A stretch of 39,461 bases of DNA from Planctomycetota bacterium (GCA_016792805.1 JAEUHX010000014.1:1-39461), one strand, 5' to 3'; positions 7,308 to 16,319 are shown, counted from the first letter of the stretch. The notes: a model not told the origin generated them from the sequence alone. Made by a program: numbers and translations.

Positions 7308-8678
7308 TCAATCCTTCACTCTCTTTACCTTCAGCTCGAGCGACCGAGCATTAAAGCTCAGGACCTCGACATCTTTTCCGCTGCTCCATCTGAGAATCTG
7401 TAGGTTGGGGGCGCGCCCGAAGGAGCGAACTGGATGTTGCTCTGTGATCATGGACCAATGGTACTCATAGACATCGCTGGTGATCGTTTGTTTCGCGAGA
7501 ACCTTGTTGTTCCTCGGACTCCACAAGACAAGCTGATCTTCGTCCGAAGGCCGTCGGAGAGCGAACACCAGCTCTGGGAAGTGGTCGCTGTCGACGTCCG
7601 GAATAGCGATGAGCTCGCGTCTAACTCGACCATCGATCGGCAGCACACTGATCTCGCGCTTCTCGCCCATCCTGCTCGAGATCATGGACACCGTCGATCG
7701 GTCACCCAGCGCGCGCCTCGCCGCTGAGATGGCGCAATCGGCATACCCATCGTTGTCGACATCCCCGATCCCTGTGAGACCATAAATCTGCAGCGGCACT
7801 CCAGCAGCATTATACAATTCGATCGAGGCCAGGAAGCTCAGCTTCTGAGCTGCATGGAGTTCATAGAGATCGACATGAGCTTCGCTGCACAACGCCAGAA
7901 CAACTCCGCGGCCATCATGACACTCGCCAACATAGCGAGGCAGGCAACCAGCGCTCCGCCCCCTGCTAGGCAGGAGCGTCGTCTCGTCCTTTGCAAGCGT
8001 TCTCCCATCACGGGACGAGATCAACTCCACCGATATGTGTTGGGCCGAGGGCGGATCCTGCTCATCTTGAATATTGCGACTTTTCCACTCTTGGGCGTTT
8101 ACCAAAGCAAGATCCCCAATTCCGTCCCTATCACAATCATGAACAGACACGCATTGCGGCACTGGAGTGATCAGGCAGTCCTTCGCCCACAGGGGCCGAA
8201 CCGCTCCATCTACGCGGCTGACTCTGCCGACGATAAATCGCAGTGGCCTGACCAGGTTTGAGAAGAACGTCTGCTGTTCTGTGGTCCAGCAAAGCCAGAA
8301 GGGCTCCGCCTCCTCGGGCTCGGCAAGGATGGTCCCAACTTCGCGAAGAAACACAGGCCGCTCGCAGCTGTCATTGAAACGAAGAGAGCGGAGCTTCTTC
8401 GCATCGCGACTGCCATAAAGGCCAAGCTGCACGCCCGATAAGTCAGCTCGCGTGTCTCCTTCGGCATTTGCAAATAGTAGGAACGACTCGTGGGGCGTTG
8501 CGAGCTGAGCTCCGAGCACAACCGGTGCAGGCGCGTCCCAATCGACTCCACCTCCCCACCAACCAAATGAAAGACGAAGCACCATAAAAAGAGCGTATGC
8601 CACAAAAGCGACATTTGCCGCCAGCAGTACCGCGGCCGTCAAGACGCTTTTCAGTGGTTTCCGTAAACGATACATCAT
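7308..8678 (-). CDS. membrane-anchored FG-GAP/VCBS-repeat protein
   Basis: Starting at the MM pair (8678 or 8675) the product is about 456 residues: one transmembrane helix at residues 12-35, then an extracytoplasmic region with blade motifs HDCDRDGIGDLALVNA, GDVDNDGYADCAISAA and PDVDSDHFPELVFAL. These fit the DxDxDGxxDL calcium-binding pattern of FG-GAP repeats, which build beta-propellers used in adhesion or ligand binding. The open frame continues upstream to 9716, but that part is antisense to the DUF2911 gene and is not coding. A broken paralogue fragment lies at 6030-6130. The ligand is unknown. Confidence 0.75.
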   Translation of the reverse strand: MMYRLRKPLKSVLTAAVLLAANVAFVAYALFMVLRLSFGWWGGGVDWDAPAPVVLGAQLATPHESFLLFANAEGDTRADLSGVQLGLYGSRDAKKLRSLRFNDSCERPVFLREVGTILAEPEEAEPFWLCWTTEQQTFFSNLVRPLRFIVGRVSRVDGAVRPLWAKDCLITPVPQCVSVHDCDRDGIGDLALVNAQEWKSRNIQDEQDPPSAQHISVELISSRDGRTLAKDETTLLPSRGRSAGCLPRYVGECHDGRGVVLALCSEAHVDLYELHAAQKLSFLASIELYNAAGVPLQIYGLTGIGDVDNDGYADCAISAARRALGDRSTVSMISSRMGEKREISVLPIDGRVRRELIAIPDVDSDHFPELVFALRRPSDEDQLVLWSPRNNKVLAKQTITSDVYEYHWSMITEQHPVRSFGRAPNLQILRWSSGKDVEVLSFNARSLELKVKRVKD

Positions 8679-9029
8679 CGAGCGGCTTCGGGATCGCGGC
8701 ACTCCACCGCAGTGAGACCAGACTGTCGCATCGTTGTCCGATCCGGAATAGGGAGCCGAACCGGAGACGCCCCGGACGATGCCGAGTCCAGCGGCGCGCT
8801 CCGCACATGGGCTGCCTAGCACCTCTGTACCCGTTGTCCGCACGACGTCTCTGCCGGCCACATCGAGACGATGTCGGAGGCTCGCTCCATCTCGCAGGCT
8901 GCCGAGGGCATACGAAGTGGCAAAGTGTCGCAATCGAGCGGGGCCCCCGTCCGGTGAGCCATAGCCGCCGAGGTGCGGGGTGCGTACACCGTGCCCATAG
9001 GCCAACTCCCTATGTCCCCCAAGGAAACG
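8679..9029. other. divergent intergenic region
   Basis: This 351-bp region separates the minus-strand FG-GAP gene from the plus-strand DUF2911 gene and should contain both promoters. No clear -35/-10 pair, operator or RNA structure could be picked out by eye. Confidence 0.35.
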
Positions 9030-9899
9030 ATGAAACTCACTGCTCTCGCTGTCGCAATGTCTCTTCTCTCCGGACTCGCCGTCGCGCAGGAGCGCGGGAT
9101 CGGGCTGCCGCCCGCTAGCCCGCCCGCATCGGTGACGCGGACCGTCGGCACGTGCAAGATCACGGTCGAGTACGCGAGCCCCGCCGCCCGCGGACGCGCC
9201 ATCTTTGGCGGCCTCGTGCCCTTCGATCAGGTCTGGCGCACGGGCGCCAATGCGGCCACCACCATTGAGCTCAGCGGCGCCGCAAAGATCGGCGGCAAGG
9301 AAGTTCCGGCCGGAAAGTATGGTCTCTTTACAATTCCTGGGAAAGACCAATGGACGGTCATCATCAACAATAAGCCGAAGCAGTGGGGCTCCTACGAATA
9401 CAAGGAATCGCAGGACCTCGCGCGCGTCGAAGTGAAGCCGACGGCGAATGAGCACGTCGAGTGCCTCGACATCCGCCTCTCGCCGAAGAGCCGCACCACG
9501 GTCCACCTCGAGATTCTGTGGGAAAAGACCAAGGTTGCGGTGCCGATCGAGGTCGATGTCGACGGCGCCGCCGAGAAGGCGATCGCGGCCGCGCTCGAGA
9601 AGAGCCCCGAAGATCCCGACGTCCTTTTCCAGGCGGCGGATTACATGCTGAGCACCGGCAAGAATCTCGAGAAGGCGCTCACGATGATTCAGAAGGCGAA
9701 TACAGCGAAGCCCCATGCGCTGAAGCAGTGGCGCATGGCGTCGATCGAGATGAAGCTCGGCAAGTTCGAAGCGGCACTCGCGAATGCCGAGACGGCCATC
9801 AAGTCGGCCAAGGCGACACCGGGTTGGGACATGGTCGTCCCCGAGATCGAGACGACGATCGCGGAGATCAAGAAGGCCATGGCGCCGAAGCGTCCATAA
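9030..9899 (+). CDS. DUF2911 domain secreted protein
   Basis: The ATG at 9030 has AAGGA just upstream (spacing four) and opens a classic signal peptide, MKLTALAVAMSLLSGLAVAQ, giving 289 residues. The DUF2911 domain follows: VEYASPAARGRAIFGG, VWRTGANAATTIELSG, GKEVPAGKYGLFTIPG and DQWTVIINN, ending near residue 180. The C-terminal ~100 residues are helical and TPR-like (DPDVLFQAADYMLSTGKNLE, then MASIEMKLGKFEAALANAE). The domain is common in Bacteroidetes, Acidobacteria and planctomycetes, and its biochemical role is unknown. The gene is monocistronic and converges on the symporter gene, with a shared hairpin between. Confidence 0.9.
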   Translation: MKLTALAVAMSLLSGLAVAQERGIGLPPASPPASVTRTVGTCKITVEYASPAARGRAIFGGLVPFDQVWRTGANAATTIELSGAAKIGGKEVPAGKYGLFTIPGKDQWTVIINNKPKQWGSYEYKESQDLARVEVKPTANEHVECLDIRLSPKSRTTVHLEILWEKTKVAVPIEVDVDGAAEKAIAAALEKSPEDPDVLFQAADYMLSTGKNLEKALTMIQKANTAKPHALKQWRMASIEMKLGKFEAALANAETAIKSAKATPGWDMVVPEIETTIAEIKKAMAPKRP

Positions 9900-9938
9900 A
9901 TCCAGGAGCGCGGCGATCGACGCCGACGTTTTTGTTCG

Positions 9939-9964
9939 TTGCGGCCGGGACCTCCCGGCCGCAA
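9939..9964. terminator. candidate bidirectional terminator
   Basis: A perfect 11-bp stem (TTGCGGCCGGG, loop ACCT) lies between the convergent DUF2911 and symporter genes. No long T-run follows on either strand, so termination is inferred from placement and stem strength. Confidence 0.5.
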
Positions 9965-9967
9965 TCG

Positions 9968-11680
9968 TTACAGGCTCCGCGCCGCCCGCTTTCCGCCCCC
10001 GAGCAGCGCTTGAAACAGATACCCGAGAGCCACGACCATCACGGCGCCGATGACATTATACCACAGATAGGAGAACGCGTCCGTCGAGAAGTGGACCGCG
10101 AGCACCGTCGCTTCCGTGACGACGGCCGCGATGAAGACGGCGGTGGCGCCCACGGATCGGCAATAAAACGCCGTCAGAAAGATCCCGAGGATTGTGCCGT
10201 AGAAGAGCGAGCCCATCACGTTCACCGCTTCTATGAGCGTTCCGAGGCGATTCGCGAATTGTGCGCATGCGATCGAGAAGAGGCCCCAGCCCACGGTAGC
10301 AACGCGCGCCGCGCGCACCGTCTGCGCATCGGTGGCCTGCGGCGCGATGAGCCGATGATACACATCGACCATGGTGGTTGTCGCGAGCGCGTTCAGCGCC
10401 GCCGAGCTCGCGGACATGGCGGAACAGAACACCACTGCCAGCATGAGCCCGACGAGCCCGGCCGGCAGATGCTCGAGCACGAATCGCAGAAACACATAGT
10501 TGACATCGTTTCCGTCGGACCCAGGCACCGACGACCGCACCAGCGCCGCCGCCTCGTTGTGAATCCCATCGAATCGCGCCTCCGCCTCCCCCAGCGCCGA
10601 CTTCGCCATGGAGAGCGCCGCATCGTCGCCGCGCTCCGCCGCGGATACGAGCTCCAGCGCCGCCCTTCGGCGATCGGCGAACGCCATCTCATGGCGGTCC
10701 TGCAGGCTCCTCATTTCGGCGCCGCGCGGTCCCTGCGATGCCAGCTGCGCCTCGACCGGATTGTGATAAAGGGGCGGCAGCACAAAATGATGCGCCGCGA
10801 AGACCATCGTTCCGAGGAACAGAATCCCGACCTGCATCGGGATCTTCATGACGCCGTTAAAAATCAGCCCGAGCCGGCTCTCCCGAATCGACGCGCCTGC
10901 GAGATAGCGCTGCACCTGCGACTGGTCGGTTCCGAAATAGGCCAGTGCAACAAATCCTCCGCCGAGGAGACCTGACCAGAGGTTGTATCGATCCTTGAGA
11001 TCAAGATCGAAGGTTACGGCCCTCATGCGCCCGGCAGCGCCAGCCACGAGCGCGGCATCTCCGACTCCCACGCCATCGGGCAGCAGCGCAACCGTCGCTA
11101 AGAATGCGACGGCCATGCCTGCGATCGCCACCGAAAATTGTTGCACCTGCGTCCGCCCTACGGCCTCGGCGCCGCCGCTCGTCGTGTACAGAATGATCGC
11201 GGCGCCGATCACGAGCGTCGTCACCTGGATGTTCCAACCCATTAATACCGAAAGCACGGCCGCCGGCGCATAGATCCCGAATCCGGCGCCGAGCCCACGT
11301 TGCGTCAGAAACAGAAGCGATGTCAGCGTTCGCGTCTTGAGGTCGAAGCGCTGCTCGAGGTATTCGTAAGCTGTGAACACTCCGAGCCGCTGAAAGATCG
11401 GCACCGCCGTGGCACATAGCACCACCATCGCAATCGGAAGCCCAAAGTAGAATTGTGAGAATCGCAGCCCATCGGCGTAACCTTGCCCCGGCGTCGAGAG
11501 AAATGTGATGGCACTCGCCTGCGTCGCCATCACCGAGATGGCGACGGTGAACCAAGGCATCTCGCGCCCGGCCAGCACATAGCTCTGGGCGCTCGACCCG
11601 GCGCGCCGCCCCTTCCACATGCCGTAGATGACGATCGCGCCGATCGTCCCCACGAGCACGAGCCAGTCAAGGGTTCGCAC
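9968..11680 (-). CDS. sodium/solute symporter (SSS family)
   Basis: The GTG at 11680 gives 570 residues of a polytopic inner-membrane protein. Family hallmarks are YVLAGREMPWFTVAISVMAT followed by SAITFLSTPGQGY near the N-terminus, FGTDQSQVQRYL in the middle, and SAMSASSAALNALATTTMVD later. Such proteins (SLC5-like) import sugars, amino acids or organic acids with sodium; the substrate cannot be read here. A hydrophilic insertion of about 80 residues (SQGPRGAEMRSLQDRHEM onwards) sits between helices and is unusually long. It begins three bases after the stop of a 44-residue membrane protein and ends the operon starting at 15603, whose peptidase and deacetylase could generate its substrate. 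Confidence 0.92.
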   Translation of the reverse strand: MRTLDWLVLVGTIGAIVIYGMWKGRRAGSSAQSYVLAGREMPWFTVAISVMATQASAITFLSTPGQGYADGLRFSQFYFGLPIAMVVLCATAVPIFQRLGVFTAYEYLEQRFDLKTRTLTSLLFLTQRGLGAGFGIYAPAAVLSVLMGWNIQVTTLVIGAAIILYTTSGGAEAVGRTQVQQFSVAIAGMAVAFLATVALLPDGVGVGDAALVAGAAGRMRAVTFDLDLKDRYNLWSGLLGGGFVALAYFGTDQSQVQRYLAGASIRESRLGLIFNGVMKIPMQVGILFLGTMVFAAHHFVLPPLYHNPVEAQLASQGPRGAEMRSLQDRHEMAFADRRRAALELVSAAERGDDAALSMAKSALGEAEARFDGIHNEAAALVRSSVPGSDGNDVNYVFLRFVLEHLPAGLVGLMLAVVFCSAMSASSAALNALATTTMVDVYHRLIAPQATDAQTVRAARVATVGWGLFSIACAQFANRLGTLIEAVNVMGSLFYGTILGIFLTAFYCRSVGATAVFIAAVVTEATVLAVHFSTDAFSYLWYNVIGAVMVVALGYLFQALLGGGKRAARSL

Positions 11681-11683
11681 CGC

Positions 11684-11818
11684 TCAGCGCGCGTACCACT
11701 GCGTCCAGAGGATCAGCAGCGCAATCTGTATCACCAGCCACACAACCACGAAAGCATACACCTGCTTCCACGACCGCCCGAGCGGCGGCGGCTCCTCCGT
11801 GCTGTGGTCGGAACTCAC
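11684..11818 (-). CDS. 44-residue one-helix protein, likely symporter partner
   Basis: A GTG at 11818 opens a short frame ending TGA at 11684, too short for usual gene callers. The product has a polar head (SSDHSTEEPPPLGRSWKQ) and one helix (VYAFVVVWLVIQIALLILW). It sits 15 bp after the PIG-L gene stop and 3 bp before the symporter GTG. Small one- or two-helix partners are known beside SSS transporters (YhdT with PanF; DUF4212 proteins), so a subunit or assembly role is plausible. Length, helix and exact packing in the operon support it as real; the start codon choice is inferred. Confidence 0.65.
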   Translation of the reverse strand: MSSDHSTEEPPPLGRSWKQVYAFVVVWLVIQIALLILWTQWYAR

Positions 11819-11833
11819 GGCCGCGTCCGATCT

Positions 11834-14383
11834 CTAGTTCTTCGGCGCGCGCGCCGACACGAGATTCGCGAAGAGGCGATAGGCGCCGGGAACTCCCGCG
11901 GGGAGCTGCCGGAAGAACGCCAGCGAAGTATACACAAAAATGCCTTTCCCATGGCGCGCCGCCACCAGCGCGCCTCGGCTCGGCTTCTCGCCGGGGTCGG
12001 CAAACTCGAGCGGAGCTTCATATTCCTCCGGATCGAACCCGTCGACGAAGTAAAGCCCGCGCTCCTGCACCCAACCGTCGAAGTCGGCGGCGGTGATCGG
12101 ATTAGGCTCCGTGAGCACCGCGTGCTTCGGCAGAACGAATTGTGGCTTCGCCGTCTCGTCCGTAACGCGCGTGCGCACCACTTTGAGCGGATAGGGGCCG
12201 AGATTCTCCGGGAGCCCTCCGCGTTCGGTATTGTACTGAACGACCAGCGTGCCGCCGCGCTCGACGTACTCGAGCAGCCTCGGCTGCGCCACCTTGAGCC
12301 GCTTGCGCGAATCGTAAGCGCGCACGCCGAGCACGATCGAGTTGAATCGAGACAAATCGCCCGACTCGAGCGCCTCGTCGTCGAGCAGCGTCACGGCGTA
12401 GCCCATCTGCTCGAGCGCCTGCGGCGCGTCGTCGCCGGCGCCCATCACATATCCAACTCGCTCGCCGCGGAGCTTCAGGTCAAGCCGAACGCACGGCGCC
12501 TGCGCGGGCGGAAACCACGTTTGGATCGGAATGTGGTCATGCTCGATGCGGATCAGTCCGAGAGTGTACAATTGTCCGCCGACTTCGGCCTCGGCTCCAA
12601 TCTGTGACTTCGTCGGGCCCGCAGCGGGCGTCACCAAAAAAGTGAGCTTCTGCTCATCGCCGCGCTTTTCGAGGCGCAGAGGAGCTTCCGCGGGCTCCGC
12701 CTTCCATCCCTCCGGTAGCCGCAGGCGCGCGATCCCCTGGACACCCGGGGAGTGGGCGACGGCGTTCACCACCACCGGGCGCGCCTGCTCACCTCCAAAT
12801 AGATACGCGCTGCGGTCGAGCTGAACGGTTACTCGCGGCGAAATCACAAATGGCCGGAGCTGCTCACCCTTCACCGGATCCACCCAACGAAACTTTACAG
12901 GCATCGGGTACACAATTCGTGGCCCGCCGTTCCAGCTCACGCCGACGCCGAGCGTGATCGCCGCCGGCACATCGGGCTCGTGCACCATGCGCGGATCGTC
13001 CACCGTGTAGACGCCCGGCTCGGCCGACGACGCGAGCCAATGGGGCTGCGTGATCGGCGCCTCCTTGGGAATCACCATTTTGAACTTCACAGAAAACGGC
13101 TGATTCTCCGTGAGCTTGGTCTTCTGCGGCGGCACCTGCGTCGGCTTCTCGCCGGGGCCGTTCCATGGATGCGGCGCTGGGAACAGCTCCGCCGGCACCG
13201 CCCCGCGACTCACCGCATTCATGGTGATCTCCACCTCATCGCCCGGCGACGCCTCGTGCGCCGACGCCATCGCCTCGATCCAGAGCCCGCCGGCGCGCCG
13301 CGCCAGCTCCGCAATCTCCAGCTGTTTCGTTGCCGCCCAAGGCTCCGCCGCCGCGAGAGGCATCAGCTCCTTCCACGCGTCGACCAGCATCGGGACAATC
13401 ACTTCTGGCTTCTCGATCTGGTAGGATTTTTGTGCTTCCTCCAGCTTCGCACGCACCACGTCCGAGCCCGGCACGCGCGCCCAGCTCGTGTCGACCCCAT
13501 CGAAGAGGTCACTCTTCGCGGGCTCGCCGGCGATGTGTTGAAATCCTTCGGATCGCGATCCCCGCCGCTCCGGCGCGCCGAAGCCCTGGCTCTTATGTTG
13601 GCTTCGGCTCTCGCCAGCGATCTCCGAGTAGCTCCGCCCTAGAAGCTTATTGTACTTTCCAACATCTATTGGGAGCTGATCGGCGCTGACGGTGCGGCGG
13701 TCGTCGCCGAAACGAAATAGATTCCACACCACGCGCTTCGCCCGCCACGGCTTCACATGGACAAGCTGCTCGGGATAGCGCGACGGATCGGCGGCGGCGG
13801 CGAACGCCTCCTCGGCAAGAATCGCCGACGATGTGTGGTGTCCGTGGCCGCCTTCGCCGGTCTTCGGGAATCGCACGATGACGACGTCGGGCCGAAACCA
13901 GCGAATCGCCCAGACCACGTCGCCGAGGACGCGCTCGCGGCCCCAAATGCGCAGCGTCTCGTCCGGCGTCTTCGAGTAGCCGAAATCGATCGCGCGCGTG
14001 AAAAGCTGCTGCGCGCGGTCGATTCGGCGCGCAGCCAGCAGCTCCTGCGTGCGAATGAGCCCGAGCAGCGGGCCGAACTCCGTGCCGATCAGATTCTGGC
14101 CGCCGTCGCCGCGCGTCACCGACAGGTAGGCCGTCCGGTAGTGGCGCTCATTGGCGAGCCACGCAAGCAGCGCCGTGTTCTCGTCGTCGGGGTGCGCGGC
14201 CACATAGAGCGCACTCCCGAGCACCGTGGTGCGCTGGAGCGCGTGGGCAACCTCGGCGGCGTCGGCGGAATCCTGGGCGCGCAGAGTGGCCGCAGAGAGT
14301 GGGGCCGCGAGCAGCGGCGCAAACAGCGCGGCAATGGCGAGGCGGGGCATGGCCGCAGCATACGAGCCCCGCGCGGCCCTCAT
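11834..14383 (-). CDS. PIG-L family deacetylase-like secreted protein
   Basis: The 849-codon frame starts at an ATG overlapping the M28 peptidase stop (ATGA). An internal ATG at 14350 opens a cleaner signal peptide (PRLAIAALFAPLLAAPLSA), so export is likely from either start. The LmbE/PIG-L domain spans about residues 50-250: AAHPDDE at 62-68 (zinc ligands), SVTRGDGGQN, and GEGGHGHHTSS as the late histidine motif. The family hydrolyses N-acetyl-sugar amides. The other ~600 residues contain beta-sandwich-like stretches and a C-terminal glutaminase-like stretch (VLGVRAYDSRKRL, then YVERGGTLVVQYN) seen in large secreted PIG-L proteins. The substrate is unknown; the neighbours suggest processing of amino-sugar or peptide material outside the cytoplasm. 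Confidence 0.88.
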   Translation of the reverse strand: MRAARGSYAAAMPRLAIAALFAPLLAAPLSAATLRAQDSADAAEVAHALQRTTVLGSALYVAAHPDDENTALLAWLANERHYRTAYLSVTRGDGGQNLIGTEFGPLLGLIRTQELLAARRIDRAQQLFTRAIDFGYSKTPDETLRIWGRERVLGDVVWAIRWFRPDVVIVRFPKTGEGGHGHHTSSAILAEEAFAAAADPSRYPEQLVHVKPWRAKRVVWNLFRFGDDRRTVSADQLPIDVGKYNKLLGRSYSEIAGESRSQHKSQGFGAPERRGSRSEGFQHIAGEPAKSDLFDGVDTSWARVPGSDVVRAKLEEAQKSYQIEKPEVIVPMLVDAWKELMPLAAAEPWAATKQLEIAELARRAGGLWIEAMASAHEASPGDEVEITMNAVSRGAVPAELFPAPHPWNGPGEKPTQVPPQKTKLTENQPFSVKFKMVIPKEAPITQPHWLASSAEPGVYTVDDPRMVHEPDVPAAITLGVGVSWNGGPRIVYPMPVKFRWVDPVKGEQLRPFVISPRVTVQLDRSAYLFGGEQARPVVVNAVAHSPGVQGIARLRLPEGWKAEPAEAPLRLEKRGDEQKLTFLVTPAAGPTKSQIGAEAEVGGQLYTLGLIRIEHDHIPIQTWFPPAQAPCVRLDLKLRGERVGYVMGAGDDAPQALEQMGYAVTLLDDEALESGDLSRFNSIVLGVRAYDSRKRLKVAQPRLLEYVERGGTLVVQYNTERGGLPENLGPYPLKVVRTRVTDETAKPQFVLPKHAVLTEPNPITAADFDGWVQERGLYFVDGFDPEEYEAPLEFADPGEKPSRGALVAARHGKGIFVYTSLAFFRQLPAGVPGAYRLFANLVSARAPKN

Positions 14384-15357
14384 CTCGCCAGTTCGAGCAC
14401 CGCGGCGAGCGTTCCCTCGACGACCTGCGCCATCCTCTCGTAATCGAGGCGATCGGCGGTATCGCGATCGGTGTGGTAGGCGCGATTGCGGAAGAATGCC
14501 GTATCTGTAATCATTACCGCTGGGTAGCCCTCGGCCCAGTAGCTCCGGTGGTCGGAGAGGTCGATCCCCATGAGCGAGCCCGGCGCGTTGAGTGAGTAGA
14601 CGGGAAGCGGCGCGGCGGATGTCATCGCGGACTTGACGGTGCGGACGAGGGAGCCGCCGCCGATCTTGCCCACGACTGCAATGAAGTTGCCTTTCGAAGG
14701 ATACAGAGCTCGAAGCAGCGGACTCGGGAATCCTTGGCTCCCCGCCTCATCGGAAAAGTAACCAATCATCTCCAGGGAGATCATGGCGCGCAGCTCGGTG
14801 CCGTCCGCGCGCAGGCTCTTCGCGTGCACGACGCTCCCCATCTGTTCGGTGCGGAAATAGGGCGGCTCTTCCGTGCTGTAGGCGACGAGGTCGACGCGGG
14901 TGGCAGGCGGCGATTTCGCGAGCAGACGGGCAAGATCCAGCAGCCCCGCGACGCCGCTCGCGTTGTCGTCGGCGGCGGGCAGCTTCCCGCAAGCGTCGTA
15001 GTGGGCGCCGACGACGATGGCGGGCGACGCGTCGGCCCCGAAGGTGGCGATGACGTTTTTGTATTGCTTGCCGTCGGCCTCGTACGTCTGCTCGCGCGTG
15101 GCGGCGCCGGCAGTCGCGAGTTCGGCGCGGATGAACTCGGCCGCTGCTGCGAGCCGCTCGGGATGTTCACAATCCCGAGGGATGAACTCGCGGGAGAGCC
15201 TCTCCACAGTTCGACGCAGCGCGGTTCGATCCGCCGAAGGCGACGGCCTCGCGCTCGGAGCTGTAAGAAGCGGCTGCATCAGGTAGACCACCGCGCCGCC
15301 GATAATGAGACCGACGGCGGCGCTGACTCGCAGCGCAGAACGCAACAGTTTTTTCAA
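14380..15357 (-). CDS. M28 family zinc aminopeptidase-like protein
   Basis: The 325-residue product begins with an N-terminal membrane anchor or signal (residues 5-30) followed by a peptidase domain. Metal and catalytic motifs are in order: GAHYDA (His119), AADDNASG (Asp130/131), YSTEEPPYF (Glu163/164), SLEMIGYFSD and a late YHTDRDT histidine. These match M28 di-zinc exopeptidases, which remove N-terminal amino acids; some M28 proteins act as glutaminyl cyclases. It lies six bases after the CDGSH gene and overlaps the PIG-L start by four bases, so these genes are one transcript. It probably acts outside the cytoplasm. The exact substrate is unknown. Confidence 0.9.
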   Translation of the reverse strand: MKKLLRSALRVSAAVGLIIGGAVVYLMQPLLTAPSARPSPSADRTALRRTVERLSREFIPRDCEHPERLAAAAEFIRAELATAGAATREQTYEADGKQYKNVIATFGADASPAIVVGAHYDACGKLPAADDNASGVAGLLDLARLLAKSPPATRVDLVAYSTEEPPYFRTEQMGSVVHAKSLRADGTELRAMISLEMIGYFSDEAGSQGFPSPLLRALYPSKGNFIAVVGKIGGGSLVRTVKSAMTSAAPLPVYSLNAPGSLMGIDLSDHRSYWAEGYPAVMITDTAFFRNRAYHTDRDTADRLDYERMAQVVEGTLAAVLELAR

Positions 15358-15363
15358 TGCGCT

Positions 15364-15603
15364 CTAGGCCAGCTTGGGCTTCGGCGGCGGAAGGACCGCA
15401 GCTTCACATTTCGACTGGAAGCCGGCACCGCGGTGGCCTCCATCACAAAACGGCTTGTTGGCCGAGGCGCCGCATCGGCAGAGCGCGATGGAGTCGCGAC
15501 CGGCCAAGTCCCAAGCCTTGCCGGAGGCGTCGAGCACTTGAAAGTTGCCGCCGGTGATCTTGATGGGACCGTTGTCAAAGACAGTGATCTGGGTGGGATT
15601 CAT
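15364..15603 (-). CDS. CDGSH iron-sulfur domain protein
   Basis: The ATG at 15603 gives 79 residues. The signature CRCGASANKPFCDGGH (Cys42, Cys44, Cys53, His57) is the 3Cys-1His ligand set of a CDGSH [2Fe-2S] cluster, used for redox or cluster transfer. The N-terminal strand region (ITVFDNGPIKITGGNFQV) is the usual beta-cap of bacterial single-domain members. It is the first gene of the tight minus-strand operon, though the product is cytoplasmic and its link to the secreted hydrolases is not obvious. It is divergent from a GNAT gene with about 60 bp between. Confidence 0.92.
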   Translation of the reverse strand: MNPTQITVFDNGPIKITGGNFQVLDASGKAWDLAGRDSIALCRCGASANKPFCDGGHRGAGFQSKCEAAVLPPPKPKLA

Positions 15604-15663
15604 GGAGACATCATGGGCCCGCGCAGGCCGGCGCGCGAGCCGTGATAGGCTCGGCGCCCCGCG

Positions 15664-16218
15664 ATGGCTTCCCAAGACAGCTCCGGCGACGCGTTCGTCG
15701 ATTCCGTGACGTGGTACCTCGAGATGCGCCGCCCGCCCGCCGGACCGGCGCTGGAGCCGCCTCGACCCGACGTGCGCATCGAGCCTGTGCCGAGCATGGA
15801 CGTTGCCGAGTATCGGGAGCTGTACCGCGCTGTCGGTGAAAAGTGGGGTTGGTTCGACCGGACGTGGATGAGCGACGCGGAGCTCTCAGCGGCGATTCAC
15901 AGCTCGGGCGTGGAGATCCATGTGTTGTATGTCGGCGACGCGAGGGCCGGCTATTTTGAGCTCGACTTCTCGCAGCTCGGCGAGTGCCAGCTTGTGTACT
16001 TCGGGCTGGCGGAAGGATTCTTGGGGATGGGGCTTGGCGCCTATTTGATGGATCGCGCGGCTCGCCGCGGATTCTCGCGGGGCGTCGCGAGGCTGTGGGT
16101 GCACACTTGCGACCGCGATTCGCCGCGCGCGCTGCCCGCCTATGAGCGCGCGGGATTTCGCAGGTATGACGAGAAGGTCGAGAGAGTGCGGGCGCGAGCG
16201 GCCTGGCCCGAGCTGTGA
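15664..16218 (+). CDS. GNAT family N-acetyltransferase
   Basis: The 184-residue product has a GNAT core: EYRELYRAVGEKWGW, a central strand VLYVGDARAGYFELDF, and acetyl-CoA-binding motif A around GFLGMGLGAYLMDRAARRGF, followed by LWVHTCDRDSPRALPAYERAGFRRY, the family's C-terminal motif. The N-terminus (SVTWYLEMRRPP) matches a GNAT subgroup seen widely in bacteria. The acceptor cannot be inferred. It is divergently oriented to the CDGSH operon and ends before a run of GC hairpins. Confidence 0.9.
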   Translation: MASQDSSGDAFVDSVTWYLEMRRPPAGPALEPPRPDVRIEPVPSMDVAEYRELYRAVGEKWGWFDRTWMSDAELSAAIHSSGVEIHVLYVGDARAGYFELDFSQLGECQLVYFGLAEGFLGMGLGAYLMDRAARRGFSRGVARLWVHTCDRDSPRALPAYERAGFRRYDEKVERVRARAAWPEL

Positions 16219-16234
16219 GCTGCCGTAACTTTTC

Positions 16235-16254
16235 CGGGCGCGCACGCGCGCCCG
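16235..16254. terminator. candidate terminator hairpin
   Basis: A perfect nine-base stem (CGGGCGCGC) with loop AC sits 17 bp after the GNAT stop, between convergent genes. No T-run follows. Confidence 0.45.
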
Positions 16255-16260
16255 AATCGG

Positions 16261-16319
16261 AGCCGGCACGCCGGCTCCCCACGGATTAAGGTTGGAGCAG
16301 GAACGCCGGCTCCCCACGG
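16261..16319. repeat. short palindromic intergenic repeats
   Basis: AGCCGGCACGCCGGCT (16261-16276) is a 7-bp-stem palindrome. The 17 bases from 16268 (ACGCCGGCTCCCCACGG) recur exactly at 16303-16319. The style (GC stem with a two-base loop) matches the hairpins in the array at 38241-39461. Confidence 0.6.

Noticed and set aside
8679..9716. Long N-terminal extension of the FG-GAP frame
   Set aside because: It is antisense to the DUF2911 gene and lacks domain sense; the MM start at 8678 with a following helix is better.
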